A stretch of 64,000 nt of DNA, taken from Blumeriella jaapii (Eukaryota; Ascomycota; Leotiomycetes; Helotiales; Drepanopezizaceae). The position numbers and the translations under genes were made by a program. Of this stretch, positions 21,487 to 33,930 are shown in pieces. Position 1 is the first letter of the stretch. Every line of letters begins with the position of its first letter. The notes under the pieces were generated by a model. That model had not been told where the DNA came from. It saw only the letters and a list, made by a program, of their open reading frames with translations, and did not search any database. The stretch lies in assembly GCA_009599575.1 (NCBI GenBank), contig VWND01000003.1, forward strand, positions 1,717,568-1,781,567. Reading direction: 5' to 3'.

Positions 21487-21760
21487 GCTATACTTGTTTG
21501 CCCGCTTGCTTGCGGTTGGTGATGTTGGTGATGTTGGTGATATGGATTTGGTGGATCGCGTTGCGCGGGAAGACGGATGGTGCCAAGTACGAGGGGCACG
21601 CACTAGTACAGTACAGTACAGAGGCTACTGCCCAGCTTCACAAGGCTGAGCAAAACCATCTACACCCATTCTCCCACTTGATGCTGATTCTCGGACCAGC
21701 TCAGATTGTCTTTCTCAGCTGGACGTGCACTCAACCGTCTGATCTTCTCCGCCTGGCGCG
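21487..21760. promoter_or_regulatory. Shared divergent promoter PRCC-like / SIN1
   Basis: Only 274 bp separate the two start codons, so both promoters must overlap here. The stretch includes a GTACAGTACAGTACAG array at about 21604-21622. A GATGTTGGT repeat (about 21518-21541) lies just upstream of the leftward ATG. Confidence 0.6.
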
Positions 21761-24288
21761 ATGTCCATCCTTCAAGTGGAAGAGTACGTTTCCGTGAAAG
21801 CGCTGTGGGCTTCGTTAACAAACATGCAGTCTGGTTTCTTACCAATTGAGGACAAACTATCTGGATACGATATCTGATGGCGTTGGCGAGCGTCTGATCA
21901 CTATCAACGATGCCTTTCTCAACACGGCTGGGTTCAAAGCTGCTGGCTGGCGAGCGAACCCAGCGAACATAAAGCGAACCCACTCCCCGCCTATCCCCAC
22001 GGCGATCGCAGCAGAATACTTCCAGGCACCTCCTAGGACTGCATTAGCTCATGGTGGGCTCGAAGACGATATAGACGAAGGAGGGCTGGTGACTGGAGGC
22101 GGGGTAGACACGGTTGGGCCTGGCATAGCTACGAAGAGACGACGGAGACGAGAGCAGATGGAGGAAGAAGACAGTAGTGATCTGAGTGATGACAGCGATG
22201 ATGATGGAGATCAACGAGCTGCGCAGCAAATCAAGTTTTCGAAGATGCCGATCCGGAATCGTTCAGGCTCCTCTCCTCTTCGCGGCTCAAACCTACGGCA
22301 GTCGTCAACAGTCTCATCACCTACTCGGGGCTCAACAGGACAGACAAGACGGGGCTCCCAATCTGCCCTGGAAGCTGTGAAGGAGCGGGCTAGGAGGGAT
22401 ACTGTGACAAGCAGTGAAATGTCATCTGAATGCGACTTCGACGCTTCAGCATTCCAGAGACACAGAGATGCTGCTCGGAACGCTACCAAGGCTAGTAAGG
22501 TATTGTTACCACAAGCTTCGGATCCAAATGTGGGTGTAAAGAGGCAGCAAAGTGATCTGCTTGAGGAGGAAGAGGAAGACTCCGATGCCACCGCCTCGGA
22601 CATGGACTCCGACTATGCCGGCAGTATCGACTCTGCTTCTCTCCTCGATGATGACCATGGGTCTGTGAATGGCTCGCCAACAGGACAAATCGTTGGCACC
22701 ATACCGAGAGGGCTGCAACGAGCTCCAACGCTGAAGTCAAAACCCGCGCCTCCAGTACTTCAAGCACTTCCGCCTCCAAGGCCTATTAGTATCATCCAAC
22801 CAAAGAGCCTTCTTTCGGCCGCTATCAAAGCGAAGCGGACTAAGGCTTCGGCGCCATTTGAATCATTTGCATCGCTCTCAGGACAGGGAGAGCCGAATCC
22901 TTTGTATCTACGCATATGGGCGCCTTTTGCAACATCTACCTCCAAGCCGTTTGAGGTTCTCATCCGGAGGAGCGTTCATGAAAATGAAGCCAATGATCGA
23001 CCGGTTGCCGTTGCGGATCTTATCGGACTGAGTCTGTGGAGATATACGGAAGAAAAATTGGAGCCCGCGATCCCCGCCGAGAAACTGAATGTCAACCGTT
23101 GGACTCTGCGCATGGTAGAGGATGAGGAGGTCGACTACGATTTCCCTGCGTTGGAGCGCGGGAAGCCCATTGTCGCATTTACTACGGCCAACAATCGAGC
23201 TGCTAGATCAAGATCCAATTCTAAGCCGTTCGACGAATTCGCCTTGGTAGAAGCCACCGACGAGCAATTCTTGGAGAATCAGAGCATCACTCCTCAATTC
23301 AAACAGGAAGCTGTTGCATCCTCAGGTGATGACGACTTCATACCCAGCAAAACCCCTTCGCTACCATCAACGCCTTTTGCGGGAACTCAGCCTCGACAAA
23401 ATCCACTATTGACTACCATGTCTGCTCTGCGACAGAATGTCACGCTTGCTGACTCTCCTGGGATCGGAACGGCAACGACGCCGTCTACGAGGAATAGCGT
23501 TAAAAAGCTTCTTCGGGTGCACATGCACTCAGCGGATGTTGTTCCGGGTCAAATGATAACACTGGATGTCACGACTGACACGTACCTGGCTGATGTCCTC
23601 GATGTGATCTGCAAGAAGCGACAGCTTGACAAAGCCAACCACGTTCTCAAGTTGACCGGTTCTGGTACTGTAGTGCTCCTGGACCGGACCGTTGAGTCTA
23701 TCGGAAACCGTACAGATCTTGACCTATATCGCCGTCGTTTTGCCACAGATGGGCCTCTGACGATGTCTGGGTCTCCCAGCAGCAGCTCACCTAAGATTCC
23801 GATGCTATCAGAACGCCCAAGCTTTCAAAAGCTCAGAAAGGGGCCGATGCTAGGCCTACATCCTCTTGCCCAAGAAGCTATCAAGCAGGATGAAGTAGGC
23901 AGTGCTAACTACCGAAAATATACGGTCTGGCGCAAGCAGCCCATGCGATTCGTAGGCTTGAACGAGAGAATATTAGCGATCGATGGCGAGTATTTGCACA
24001 TCATGCCAACGTCAACAGGTAAAACCATGTTCGAGGGGCAGGGCAAGACAACGACAGTCCATTTTAGCAAAGTTGTCGGGTGCAAAGTTACAAGAAGGCA
24101 CCCTACCAATTTCAAGGTATGCCCTGGTGAGATTGATTGGGAGATAGAGGTTCTAATCAGTTGCCTAGATCGTGATTTACAAAACCACCGAGACCAAGCG
24201 ATATGATTTTGAGGCTAAGAGTGCCGACGAAGCAGCAGAGATCGTGTTCGAGATCAAAAAAGGCATTTCGCCATACCACAACGTATGA
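21761..24288 (+). CDS. Sin1/Avo1-type subunit of TOR complex 2
   Basis: Sin1 (Avo1 in yeast) is an essential TORC2 subunit that presents AGC-kinase substrates and binds membranes through its PH domain. Three exons: 21761-21783, 21830-24116 and 24169-24288, with introns of 46 and 52 nt. The length is 2430 nt (809 residues), with no frameshift. The first exon encodes only seven full codons (MSILQVE) plus two bases. The N-terminus matches fungal Sin1: SYQLRTNYLDTISDGVGERL, then NTAGFKAAGWRANPANIKRT and PPIPTAIAAEYFQAPPRT. A conserved FSKMPIRNRSGSSPLRGSN lies near residue 142. The CRIM domain is about 320-460 (PNPLYLRIWAPF, then FEVLIRRSV and LIGLSLWRYTEEKL). A Ras-binding-like fold is about 565-650. 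The C-terminal PH domain (about 700-809) contains YTVWRKQPMRFVGLNERILA and ends ...YKTTETKRYDFEA and ISPYHNV. Confidence 0.9.
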
Positions 24289-25800
24289 AGCCATGCTCTC
24301 TTGAAGACGCGCGTTTGCGCAGTAGTGTGGCATCGCACGAATTGCGAGACAAGGCTCCAGGCTGGTCTCACAGCGTGGTGCAAACTCCTCCGTACTTGGT
24401 TCGACGCCGTCGTTTTCGGATGTGTCAACGAATCGCGTCAGCATGCCCTAATCGTTTGTTTTTTGCTTGTTTGTGCCTTGTCGTGGCTAGAAGCGCCAGT
24501 ACCTGCAGAAATCCCGCATCCAGAACCCGAATTGCGCATCAATCCTCTCGATGCCAACACGACGTCGGGGGCGCAGTGAAGCTCAGACGTAATAAATTCA
24601 TAAGCTTCGTGCGGCTCTATACGTCAACAAGGCTCAGGCTCATCTAAGCTCTGACTATCATCGTGTTTCTGCAACAGCCTTCAGTCCGCAGACCTCGCAG
24701 TGCCCCAGACCCTGTGGCTCGGCGATGATGACCACATCATCCGCCAGTAAGTCCCGTTATCTCGTCCGCTGGATCCGTTCAGCAGACAACTTGAGGACTG
24801 GCGAGGACAACGACAGCATGTTCTGCCGCCTGGATCAGGGACTTTTCTGTTGAAATTATGGTGAAGCACGCTAGGTCCTAGTAATCAGGGGATCGGAGGC
24901 CAGCCCTTTCTGGCAGAGCTGCGCCTGTTCTCTTCAAAAGAAAATGACATTTTTGCCGCGTTTCGCACTTTTGCTGTGCCGAAAAGGGGTGATCTCCGGT
25001 CTCCCGATCAAAGCATGGGCAAACAACCAAGACTGGGTGCCGGCCCTTGATCAACGCCAGTGGCGATCCATGCACGAATGCTTAGCTCGACCTACCAAAT
25101 ACACTGAATCATCTAGATCCAATTGAAATAATGGAACCTCAAACCTGATGCCGTTGCGACTATGCCTGTTAAGGTGGGAACGTGTTCCTTTTGCAGGTTT
25201 CGAGATACATTTGTACGACCATGGCTCGACGCCACAACTTACACCGGTAAATTGCAGTGCACAATTCGATGCAACGAGCAACCGGGTCCAGATTTCTTTG
25301 TCAGTTCTGCCCTCGGTCTCCGTCATCCTTTGATTTCCTTGCAAGAGCTTCTGCTCACGCTTCCACCAAAGAACGAGTCTTACAATTGCATGTAAGAATG
25401 AGCTTCCAGATCTATAATTAGGCTTGTGAGCTGAGCACTGTAGCTGCTAGTAGCAACCGTTTGCCTACATCTCGCCAAAAACATGATACACGCAGCCGTC
25501 CAGTAGCGTATGGCGTTTTGACGAGTTGCCGTGCTTGGTTTGGGTAGCACGGTCTGAGCCAGCATTAAATTGGAATTTTTCTCTGAAGCAACCATCCACG
25601 GACTACATGATAGTGACGTATAGATGGGTCGAGCATTGCCCCGAATTCTTAGTCTGTGGAATTGTTGGGGTGTGTTTACCGGCCTAGTGGGACAGGCTGG
25701 TATATAATCGGTGGCTCCCAGAGATTTGTTTCTCATTCTCCAATCATTGCAACCGACATCCATCCAATCTACGTATTCACCGCCAACACAAGTCTTCAAC
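24289..25800. other. Intergenic region, no gene supported
   Basis: This 1.5 kb lies between two rightward genes. Short frames on both strands show no family pattern. The right end carries a TATA box for the small surface-protein gene. GC content falls in this part of the window compared with the left side. Confidence 0.55.
25701..25707 (+). promoter_or_regulatory. TATA box of the Ser-rich surface protein gene
   Basis: TATATAA lies 94 bp upstream of the ATG at 25801. The region between them is CA/CT-rich with several possible start sites. Strong TATA boxes are common in front of highly expressed fungal secreted-protein genes. Confidence 0.55.
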
Positions 25801-26324
25801 ATGCAATTCAAAAATACCATCGTCCTGGCTCTTGCCGCAGCCGTCTCCGTAAGTTTTTTCTGCCGCAACTTGAAAACAGTCTTCTGACGGCCCATCAGGG
25901 GCAAGGTGTCCTTCCTTCCATCACTTCAGACATTGCAGGTGCAATTAGCACTTTAACAAGTGCTCCTGGAGCGATCGCCACCTCTCTCGGAGGCGCTCTG
26001 TCTTCCGATTTCAGCTCCCTCGCCAGTTCCCTCTCCAGCGCCCAGTCCTCAGTCCACGCTTCCCTCTCTTCAGAGCTCTCCTCCCGCACAGCTACCATCA
26101 CCGGAACCGGCTCGTCAGCATCCTCTGCCATCGCCTCGCTCTCCTCGTCCGTCAGATCCCGCCAGTCCTCCATCGGCAGCTCCATCAGCTCGCGCATCTC
26201 AAGCGCCAGATCGAGCGCCGAGTCGGCGACCAGCACCAGCACTGCCGGTGCTGCGTACCAGACTGCCGCTATGGGACTGGGCGCTCTCTTCGGTGGTGCT
26301 GCGCTCTTCGCTGCCAATATCTAA
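25801..26324 (+). CDS. Small Ser/Ala-rich secreted protein, probably GPI-anchored
   Basis: Two exons, 25801-25848 and 25899-26324, with a 50-nt intron; the product is 157 residues. The intron falls directly after the signal peptide, MQFKNTIVLALAAAVS, whose hydrophobic core is visible. The mature part starts GQGVLPSITSDIAGAIS. It is then dominated by Ser/Ala with repeated SSxxS and SSISSRISS-type motifs, a plan expected for heavily O-mannosylated wall proteins. The C-terminus is a hydrophobic stretch (AAMGLGALFGGAALFAANI) after a small-residue region (STSTAGAA), which fits a GPI-attachment signal. No catalytic motif or Cys pattern is present, so it does not look like a hydrophobin or a CFEM protein. 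It is likely a cell-wall or plasma-membrane surface protein. The exact role is unknown. Confidence 0.7.
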
Positions 26325-28668
26325 GGGGTTGTTCGCCTTCATATGTGGTTAGCATGGGTCTAATGATGATGGGTCTAATACGTGAATACAAATGTGTGGA
26401 ATCGAAAAGCAACGCACCGGGTGCGGGGACCGAGCCAATGTAATAGTAGATACCATAATTTGGAGTCTTCACGTATAGGCGTGCAATCGATGGCTTCGTT
26501 TGCTTTTCGCCCAAGACATGGCAAGTTTAGTCTTTTTTGCGGAATGCCTGAATGATGTGTCACTCGAGATTTTCTTCGGTGACGCGTCTTGTTTCTTAGG
26601 AAACGTGTGACTCCACTTCTCTTTTAATTCATTCTTCTTCTCATCGGCCTCGTCACTTTCCTGTCAGAATGTTACCTGAAACTGAGATGGTAGTATAAGT
26701 GAGATCTTCCGTTCCTCAGTTCTCGGCGTGTTGGGTGGCGTCGGGAAAAAATACAAAGGGAGATTTCGTTTGAGTGAAATTTGATTTCACGTACATGACG
26801 GCGCGGGAAGTACGAGACTTACTGTATTTACAGATAGACGACAGCACAGTTACGTGGCTACCTGTCTCCAACTACGTCGCTCAAGTCAGTCCTTTTGTAG
26901 CTGCCTGGATATAGCTCTCGTTCTTTAGTTTCTTTTTCTCTTCATAATTGACTTTTCGTACGGCGACTTACCGGATTAAGGACGCCTTGTCCACAGTGTG
27001 CACACCCTGAACAGATAAGATCACATGGGATGGTGTGGTGTAGCCTCAAGTTATGTTTGCATAGTGTGCGAGCTAACAGCATGTGACGCGTAGTCGAGAC
27101 ATTAACAAACGTCTCTTCACGAAATGTGGAAACCGGTGGAGGAATTCTTGTTAATAGCCATGAGCCAGTGTACTCTGCTTCCTGTCCAGAAAAGTAGTAA
27201 GATGTCATCGTTGCTTCCTTTTAATTCTCTCCTCGCGAATATGCTGGGCCATTTTCTTTCCTCCTCGAGCGCGCTATGAGTTATGCGAGGCATTTGAGGT
27301 GGGATGATGAAGTTGTAAGTCACCGCAGAGTGAGTTAGCTGCGCCTTGCTGGAATCCGGATATGTGGAGCCTCGGTTTTCCTAAATATTAGGGTTATTTT
27401 AGGTTGATTACGGACTTGTTTGTTATTTTGTTGAAGATTTCTTGCCTAGGTGGTACTGTATGATAATGCTTCCTGTTGAATTGTCTTTTAAGCCAGGATT
27501 CTCGTGAGGTAAGGCAAGTGTCTCGTGTCTCCGAGCAAAGTATGGTACCAGAGTAGAGATGTAAGCCAAGCCTGTGCTTGTTGGCCGCTTTCATTTCTGG
27601 TTTGTACTGCCGGAAGGAATACTCGCACAAGAATGAATGCATTTTCCGCCACACTTCTTGCATTTCCCCAACGTATTGACATGACTTGTTGATTTTTGAG
27701 GTGGTGGCGGCGATACGACCCAAGCCTCATGGTTCTGGTTATTGCTCTGATTTCCTGGATTGCTGCTGGTGGGAATCTTGAAAGTTGGACGGGGTAAATG
27801 TATGTCACCCTGGCTGGCATGCGCAGCTGACAGTGCTGGCGGAGGAGGGGGAGGGCCCGACTAAGCGAGCGTATTTCAAAACATCGGCTGTCCGGATCGG
27901 GTCGGGCTGGGCTGCAATGCCCATACAGGCCAGGCCTCGCCCACACCACGAATAAAAGGGCAGAACAAAGGGACACGACAGCAAGCGAGCATATGTCCCG
28001 CGGCCTAGATCTTGGAAGCCTTGATGGCTTTTGGAAGGGTATGGGGATACGGCATTACATTTGCTAGATTACTTGTCCTTTGTCTCCTCTAACCAGCAGA
28101 TTGACTGGTCGGGCTGGTTGCGGTGGTGATCCGGGCCGGCCGATTTCGCAATTTTCTTTGTGGTGGCTGAGGCAGAGAGAAATGAAAAGTACGTCGTGTC
28201 TGTTGCATTTGTTCTCTTTCTGTCGTACCTCGAAACAATGTTGAGCTTGAATTCAATACGTTTGAATTTAATACTTCATTATCATAACAACCGAGCCTCA
28301 AAGCTAGAAGCCGTTCCCAGCTCAATGGAATGCCTTTGAGATGACAGCCCTATGAGAGTTGGAGTCACGAGCTAAGCATCCCTGAAAGCGACTGTTCATG
28401 ACGAAGCTGGGTCTTTCTGGGGTTGATAAGCGTACTGTCAAATCCCGGAGGTTCTCAATGATCTTTTTTACAATCAGTACTACATGATCGAATTGCCAAA
28501 TTGATTGCTAGGTGTTGATTAAGATCCACCAACCGCGACTGTGTTTCCTTCGGAGCTAACGACTAGACCTATTTTTATACCCATATCAGAGTTTCGGAGC
28601 CCTCGGAAGGCTTGAATCAGACATTGACCGGTACATATCATACATTTCACGGCACTTAGAAGCTCAAT
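26325..28668. other. Intergenic region, no gene supported
   Basis: This 2.3 kb is of moderate to low GC. Minus-strand frames at 27394-27976 and 28089-28325 lack a family pattern, plausible splice structure or a start context. I see no RNA gene or clear repeat. Confidence 0.55.
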
Positions 28669-29464
28669 ATGTTGACGCTCATAAGCGCCACGCCCTCGCC
28701 CTACGCGCGCAAGAACCGCATCGCGCTCCTCGAGAAAGGCATCCCCTTCGAGCTCAAGACTGAGATTCCATGGGAGAGCGCCACGGAGACCCCCAAGTAC
28801 AACCCGCTCGAGAAGCTGCCCATCTTGATATTCGACGATGGCCGCGCCCCGATTTATGAGTCGTGGTACATTCAGGAGTACATCGTCCAGAAGTACCGCG
28901 ACCAAGGTCCTGCTCTGATGCCGGAGGCGCTGGATGACCAGCTTCTGGCGCGCCAGATCCAGGTCCTGGCTGATGGGGCGTGCGATGCGATGGCGCTTGT
29001 GTTTTTCGAGATGGCGAGGGGGGATCGAAAGAGTGAGGAGTGGATGGCGAGGCAGTATCGCAAGATCAATGGTGTTTTAAATGCTATGGATGACAGTAGG
29101 TGCCATTTTTCTATTCCATCACATCAACAATCTAATATTTTCAATACTCACTAAAGAATTCCTGGAATGGAGTCTCCAAGACAGCCGTGGGTTTTCACCA
29201 TGTATAAAACTCAGGGCTAACTTTGATCAAGTGGTGAGGAAGAATGGCTCTGACAAGTTCTTGGTGTGTGGTGATTTCTCGATTGCGGACATTGCGCTGG
29301 GCGCGATGCTGGGAAGCATGAATATGGTGGAGATGAAGTTCGGGATAGTACAGTTTCGGGACAAGTATCCGGAGCTGAGGAAGTACTGGGAGATGCTAGA
29401 GGGTAGGGCGAGCTTCATGAAAACGCAGCCTGAGATGTTTGCGTTAACGGAGAAGGTTGTCTGA
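28669..29464 (+). CDS. Glutathione S-transferase
   Basis: Two exons, 28669-29095 and 29232-29464, joined by a 136-nt intron. The spliced length is 660 nt (219 residues), the normal size for a soluble GST. These enzymes conjugate glutathione to electrophiles in detoxification and sometimes act in secondary metabolism. The N-terminal thioredoxin fold (residues 1-80) begins MLTLISATPSPYARKNRIAL. SPYARKNR is the usual active-site entry with Ser/Tyr candidates. It continues NPLEKLPILIFDDG with the cis-Pro after KL, and YESWYIQEYI, which holds the glutathione gamma-glutamyl-binding E-S pair. The C-terminal helical domain contains VRKNGSDKFLVCGDFSIADI, the conserved (S/T)xAD capping motif. Frame across the junction is kept as MDD/MVRKNG. 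There is no secretion signal, so it is predicted cytosolic. Confidence 0.85.
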
Positions 29465-30591
29465 GAAAAGTTTATTGCAACTTGCTGGGAAAGATTTTTT
29501 GAGGCTGGGAGATACTTCGAAACGCATGATTTCGGATTCTTCAAAAAAGCCCCGTTGCCCTGGTTTTTGCTCTGTCTGTGAGAGGCTTTCGTTAGCACAA
29601 CGGGAGTACTGCCACACTAAGGATTTTCTAAGGATAAAATCTCTAAGTCCTCACTTTTTAGCTTTCGAGAAAATGTAAGTCGATGATAGATCAAGTACGA
29701 CCTCGACCTTCACCTTGACTGGTCTGGCCATCTGGCAAACAGCAGGTAGCAGATGGCATTGTGCTCCAAGGCGAAAAGAGTGTACATCAGTTCAAGACCA
29801 GGCCGCCGGTCTGTATTGACGCCAGTCCTGGGCAGGCCAATTTTATTTTTCAGTAAGAAGTCGACGAAGCCTTCCATTTCCCCCGAAAAGAGCTTTGCGT
29901 TTATGGCTTTGCCACGAAAGGATGCTGTTGTTGCTGAGTTAGATCCATAGATCTAGCTCGCAGGAAAAAGAGAGAACCAAAATGCTAGTGGAAGATGGAA
30001 ACATATTCTTGCCTTTAACCACGTGATATGACCTCTTCCAATACCAAAAGTAGAGATGGGAATAAGCGAGAAAAAACAAAGTCAACGCAAATGCAGGTCG
30101 ATACCAAGGAGGAGGAGACCGGAATCGTGGAGCAAAGATCCAACCCATAGATCTTAGTTAATGCCCTTTATCAATTTTCTGATCTAGTCAGCATGGATCT
30201 GCGCCCAGGCATGTTGGAAGAGCTAACAAGTAGGGTCGGATTGAGATGTGATGTGATCGAGGAGCGAGTCATTTGATTCAACACCCATGTTCTCGGACCG
30301 GCTAGAATTGATCGATTGTTTTATGGCCGAACGAAATAAATGTAGAGATATTTGAAAAGACCGGCAATGAATATTGCGACTCCCGAACAGGTGTGCTTGA
30401 TTTTATGAATCATGGAGGGGCAATTTTCGCAGAAAACTCATTGATGCCCCGTATTGTAAGGAAACTGCCAGCCTCATACTCTGAATGAAACGGAGGACTA
30501 GGAGAAATATTAATGGTGCAAAGTGTAAAAGAAAAGTCAGCTGGGAGGGATCAGCCAAAAAGGAATGGCGAGCTAGAAGAGCCAAATAACT
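29465..30591. other. Intergenic region between convergent genes
   Basis: This stretch lies between the 3' ends of the GST (+) and the acetyltransferase-like gene (-). Short frames (for example 29753-29950) have no recognisable content. Nothing else was seen. Confidence 0.55.
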
Positions 30592-32140
30592 TTACTGACT
30601 CTGAGACTTCAGTCGACCCGAAATTGACCTCAAAATTTCTTTCACCATTTCCTCCTTCAACACTCCTTCTTCCCAAGAAGCGGTAACCACACAATCCCCA
30701 TCTTCTACGCCCGCAACCATCAACACCATGCCATAATCTTCGAGCGCCGCCCTGACAGCTGCAGCACAAAACGCTACGTCTGTGACGCTCCACCCACCAT
30801 CTCTCATATCATCTCTAGGCTTAAATACGCCAATGTTCGATATGAGAAAGGCATGATTTTGGTGCTGGAGTCCACGAAATGTGCCAATCTCTTCGTCATC
30901 CTGTCCGAGAAGTTTGCTTTTCAAGTAATCTTGGAGCACAGACTTGGTTTTGTAAATGGAGTCGTTCATGTGTTCTTTGTTATCTGCTGCTAGCTTCCAC
31001 ACAGCTGTATTGTCACGAGCTGCCGCGCGGTATTTTTCCAGGAAGAAAATGCGGCAGTATGTTGCTGCGGCATTCATGAAGGCATCACGGCCCGGGTCCG
31101 ATGGTAATAGCGGCCGGATGTTCACAGAGATTCCTGCGAGACCAATTTTTGACTGGGGGTACATTTCTGTAGCCAGAATGACCGACAAAATGGTTTGAAG
31201 AAGGGCCGTGAAAGTTGTTTTGTGGTCTCGACATTTAGCCAGACATCGGTTCATGGTATCTTTATCGATCCGAAGCATCTCAGCTCGGGACTGGGTGCGC
31301 ATCGCGATGGGAAAACGATTGGTGTATGTTGGATAGGTCTTGTCAACTATCGCATCGGAAAAAAATAGGTATTTTGGCTTGACCAGTACGCGAAATAAGT
31401 GCCAACTTAAGAATGTCCACAAAATGCTAAACCAAGACAAGTTCCCGTCAAGAGAATCAAGAGCAAGTGGTATAGGTCGATACGTCGGCTCTTGAACCTC
31501 GAAAGTGCCCTCCTCCACTTCCGCCGCATCTGGATTGTTGTTTGTCAAAGTGTAGTCGGCGTTCAGAGCTGAGAGAAAGCTCCTATGGAAAGCGTACCCG
31601 GACATTCCGTCGCCTATCGAATGATGGAAGACGAAAACTGCGAATCTACCGTTGACGACCAAAAGCCTCCACAACGGTTTTGTAGTGTCCTCGGTATCAA
31701 ACCACCGATTCTGACTAGCCTCGATGACACGAGCAAGAGCTATATCTTTATCGTTGGAGGCATCTTCCACGAACTCAACACAATCTCGAAAGCGAATACG
31801 TGGAAGCCGGGCTTCCCAAGATTGGTGATGTCCTTTTTTCTCTTTTGTCGGCTGATCAACGAGGATGATAGCGAGCTCGGGGATCTCTCTGATCACTTGG
31901 CCCAACACCCGGAAAATTCTAGCTGGCGACAGACTTTCTTTAGAGTGAGAATACTCACACCCGACCAGCACATTTGATTGGATTCCAAGATCATGAAAAA
32001 GACGTATCAAGACCTCCACAGGCCCTTCGTCATCGTTAAAACCCCTCCGTGTATTCTGGCCAAGGGTACTCACCAGCTTTCCGCACCAGCGTGTATCCTT
32101 GTGGAGCAATTGCGCTCTGCTTCTCTATGTGTGTGGCCAT
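30592..32140 (-). CDS. Alcohol acetyltransferase-like acyltransferase, one-base frameshift
   Basis: A member of the AATase branch of the BAHD/condensation-like superfamily. These enzymes move an acyl group from CoA to an alcohol or amine. The start codon is at 32140 (MATHIEKQSAIA...) and the TAA is at 30592. The active-site HHxxxDG motif is present as HHSIGDG, near residue 172, inside FAVFVFHHSIGDGMSG. Other family blocks are KPLWRLLVVNGRF before it, TTFTALLQTILSVIL, and ISVNIRPLLP. The first 34 codons (...YTLVRKAGEYPWPEYTEGF) end at a stop in their own frame. The next frame continues NDDEGPVEVLIRLFHDLG. The switch sits at the A4/C4 run 32038-32045 (TTTT and GGGG on the coding strand). Removing one base there gives 1548 nt (515 residues). 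Any intron at this point would be only about 30 nt, so an indel is preferred. Confidence 0.75.
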
Positions 32141-33600
32141 TATCTCTATGGCAATAATAGCAGAAGCTTCAAGAGATGGAGTGTGCTTTTGAGCAGGTGC
32201 GGCGGGAATCCAAGCGAGATAAAAGACCCGGATTTTTGTATTCTTTCTTTGAATGAACGAATGAAATAATACTAAGAACATCGTAGGAATAGAATGCTTA
32301 TTTATATCAATACAATTACCAAAGTCAACTAACGAAGCTCACTAATGTAAACAGACATATGGTAAAGAGTGAAAAATTGCCATGCACGTGGCAGCTGATT
32401 GTTTTTACGAAAACAAAGAAATGTGAAAGAGCTAGAATGGGGCTTATATACCATGCAACTTAGTATTTCTGTTGGTGGTCAAAGAAAGACCTTATTGACC
32501 CGGTTACCAGTTCACTGGCTCCGGGTTCTTTATGGAGATAGGCGCAGAGGCTGCAAGAAATAGAAAATCAGGCAGCTTTTTGGCTATTAAGGTCGCCAAT
32601 AAGAAACGATTTGCGATGGATGAGTTAGAAAGTGAGGTCACAGGGTTCATGATGTAAGAAAAGGTGGTGTTACAGATGAAAGACTAGAAATATCATGTGA
32701 AATTGTAAAGTTGGACAAACAAGAGCAGTGTAAAGGAGAGGATATGTTGGGACAGATACTATCTAGGACTACTGTCATTTTTCTTGTACTATATACAAGC
32801 TGGCAAACCTCAAAATAGTCCCTCGTGCAAGGAGTCTTTGGAAGCCAGTCGCTCTTTTATTTACGACTGAATGTATGACTTCTTGCTTCGATCATTCTCA
32901 ACAGAGAGAAACTCAGTGCAGACAATAATATGTTAAGTTAAAGGGTACAGCTTTAGGCTTCATTTTTTCTCTCTTGCTCTCTGATAGCTAGCTGTTGTGC
33001 GCAGCTGATAGCCTGAAAGCTAGTTCTGGCATAGAGAAAGAGGGACAGTCAGCAGAGCACAAAGATTCTCTACTTCTAGCTAAAGCGGCAAGCAAATGCA
33101 CCAACTGACCCAATCAAGGCACGACGGGCGGGTTGAAGAAAGCCTTTTGTTGTAGAACTGATGATATTGAAATGGTTGCACCTGTAGTGGGTGGGCGGCA
33201 GGAATGCTGTCAAGCTAAGCTAGCGCTAAGAATAGCGTATTGTAACACCATCCTTTATAGCCATCCGATCTATGTCAGGAGCTTTTGACCTGTTTATGTC
33301 AATTAGTCTACACTATCACACATCAAGACTCCGCCTGTGTTGCGGCTATAAGCGGCGAGCGCAATGTTTTCCCCGGGGGTTTCGAAGATTCCTCTCTGTT
33401 TTAGAGTTAAGAGGCCGAGACGAGTCAGTGTTGTTTGGGGTGTCTCTTATTCGTGCCCTTATTTCTAAAGAGCGAGTGCTTACCGAGACGGTCGTATTGA
33501 GCGACTAAGGTGACAATCTTGAATATGTGCATGGTGTGGGCCAAAAGAGGGAGGAGGCTAGAAAGGCAACAAGACACGGCTGAGGCACTTCTACCGATTT

Positions 33601-33930
33601 GTTGCACTTCGCAATTCAAGTCAAAACATGGCAGTTGAATTTTTGGCAATAGTTCCATTACTTGCGATACGAACAGATTTCTCTGATCGCCTTTTGACCG
33701 AATCAAATGGACGATTTTGCCGCAGGGTTTACAGAAACACCCTTTTTGTTGCAAATCGTATCTCTAGTCAAAACATGGCAACTAAATTTCTTCTATTAGT
33801 ATGCTAATGAAATGAGATGAGACTCATTTGATTACGTTCTGATCGAATCAAGTGAACGGATTCGCCGCAGGGCACGCGAAAGCGCCTGCTAGGTTACAAT
33901 TCGCATCGTTAGTTGAAACAGGGCCGGATG
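33601..33930 (+). repeat. Degenerate direct repeat, about 150-bp period
   Basis: Three partial copies are seen. GTTGCACTTCGCAATTCAAG (33601) corresponds to GTTGCAAATCGTATCTCTAG (33749) and GTTACAATTCGCATCGTTAG (33893). The stretch TTTTGCCGCAGGGTTTACAG (33715) corresponds to ATTCGCCGCAGGGCACGCGA (33860). Many of the differences are C/T or G/A. Confidence 0.55.

Noticed and set aside
28669..32140. A secondary-metabolite cluster around the GST and acetyltransferase
   Set aside because: No polyketide synthase, peptide synthetase, terpene cyclase, P450 or cluster regulator is present nearby.
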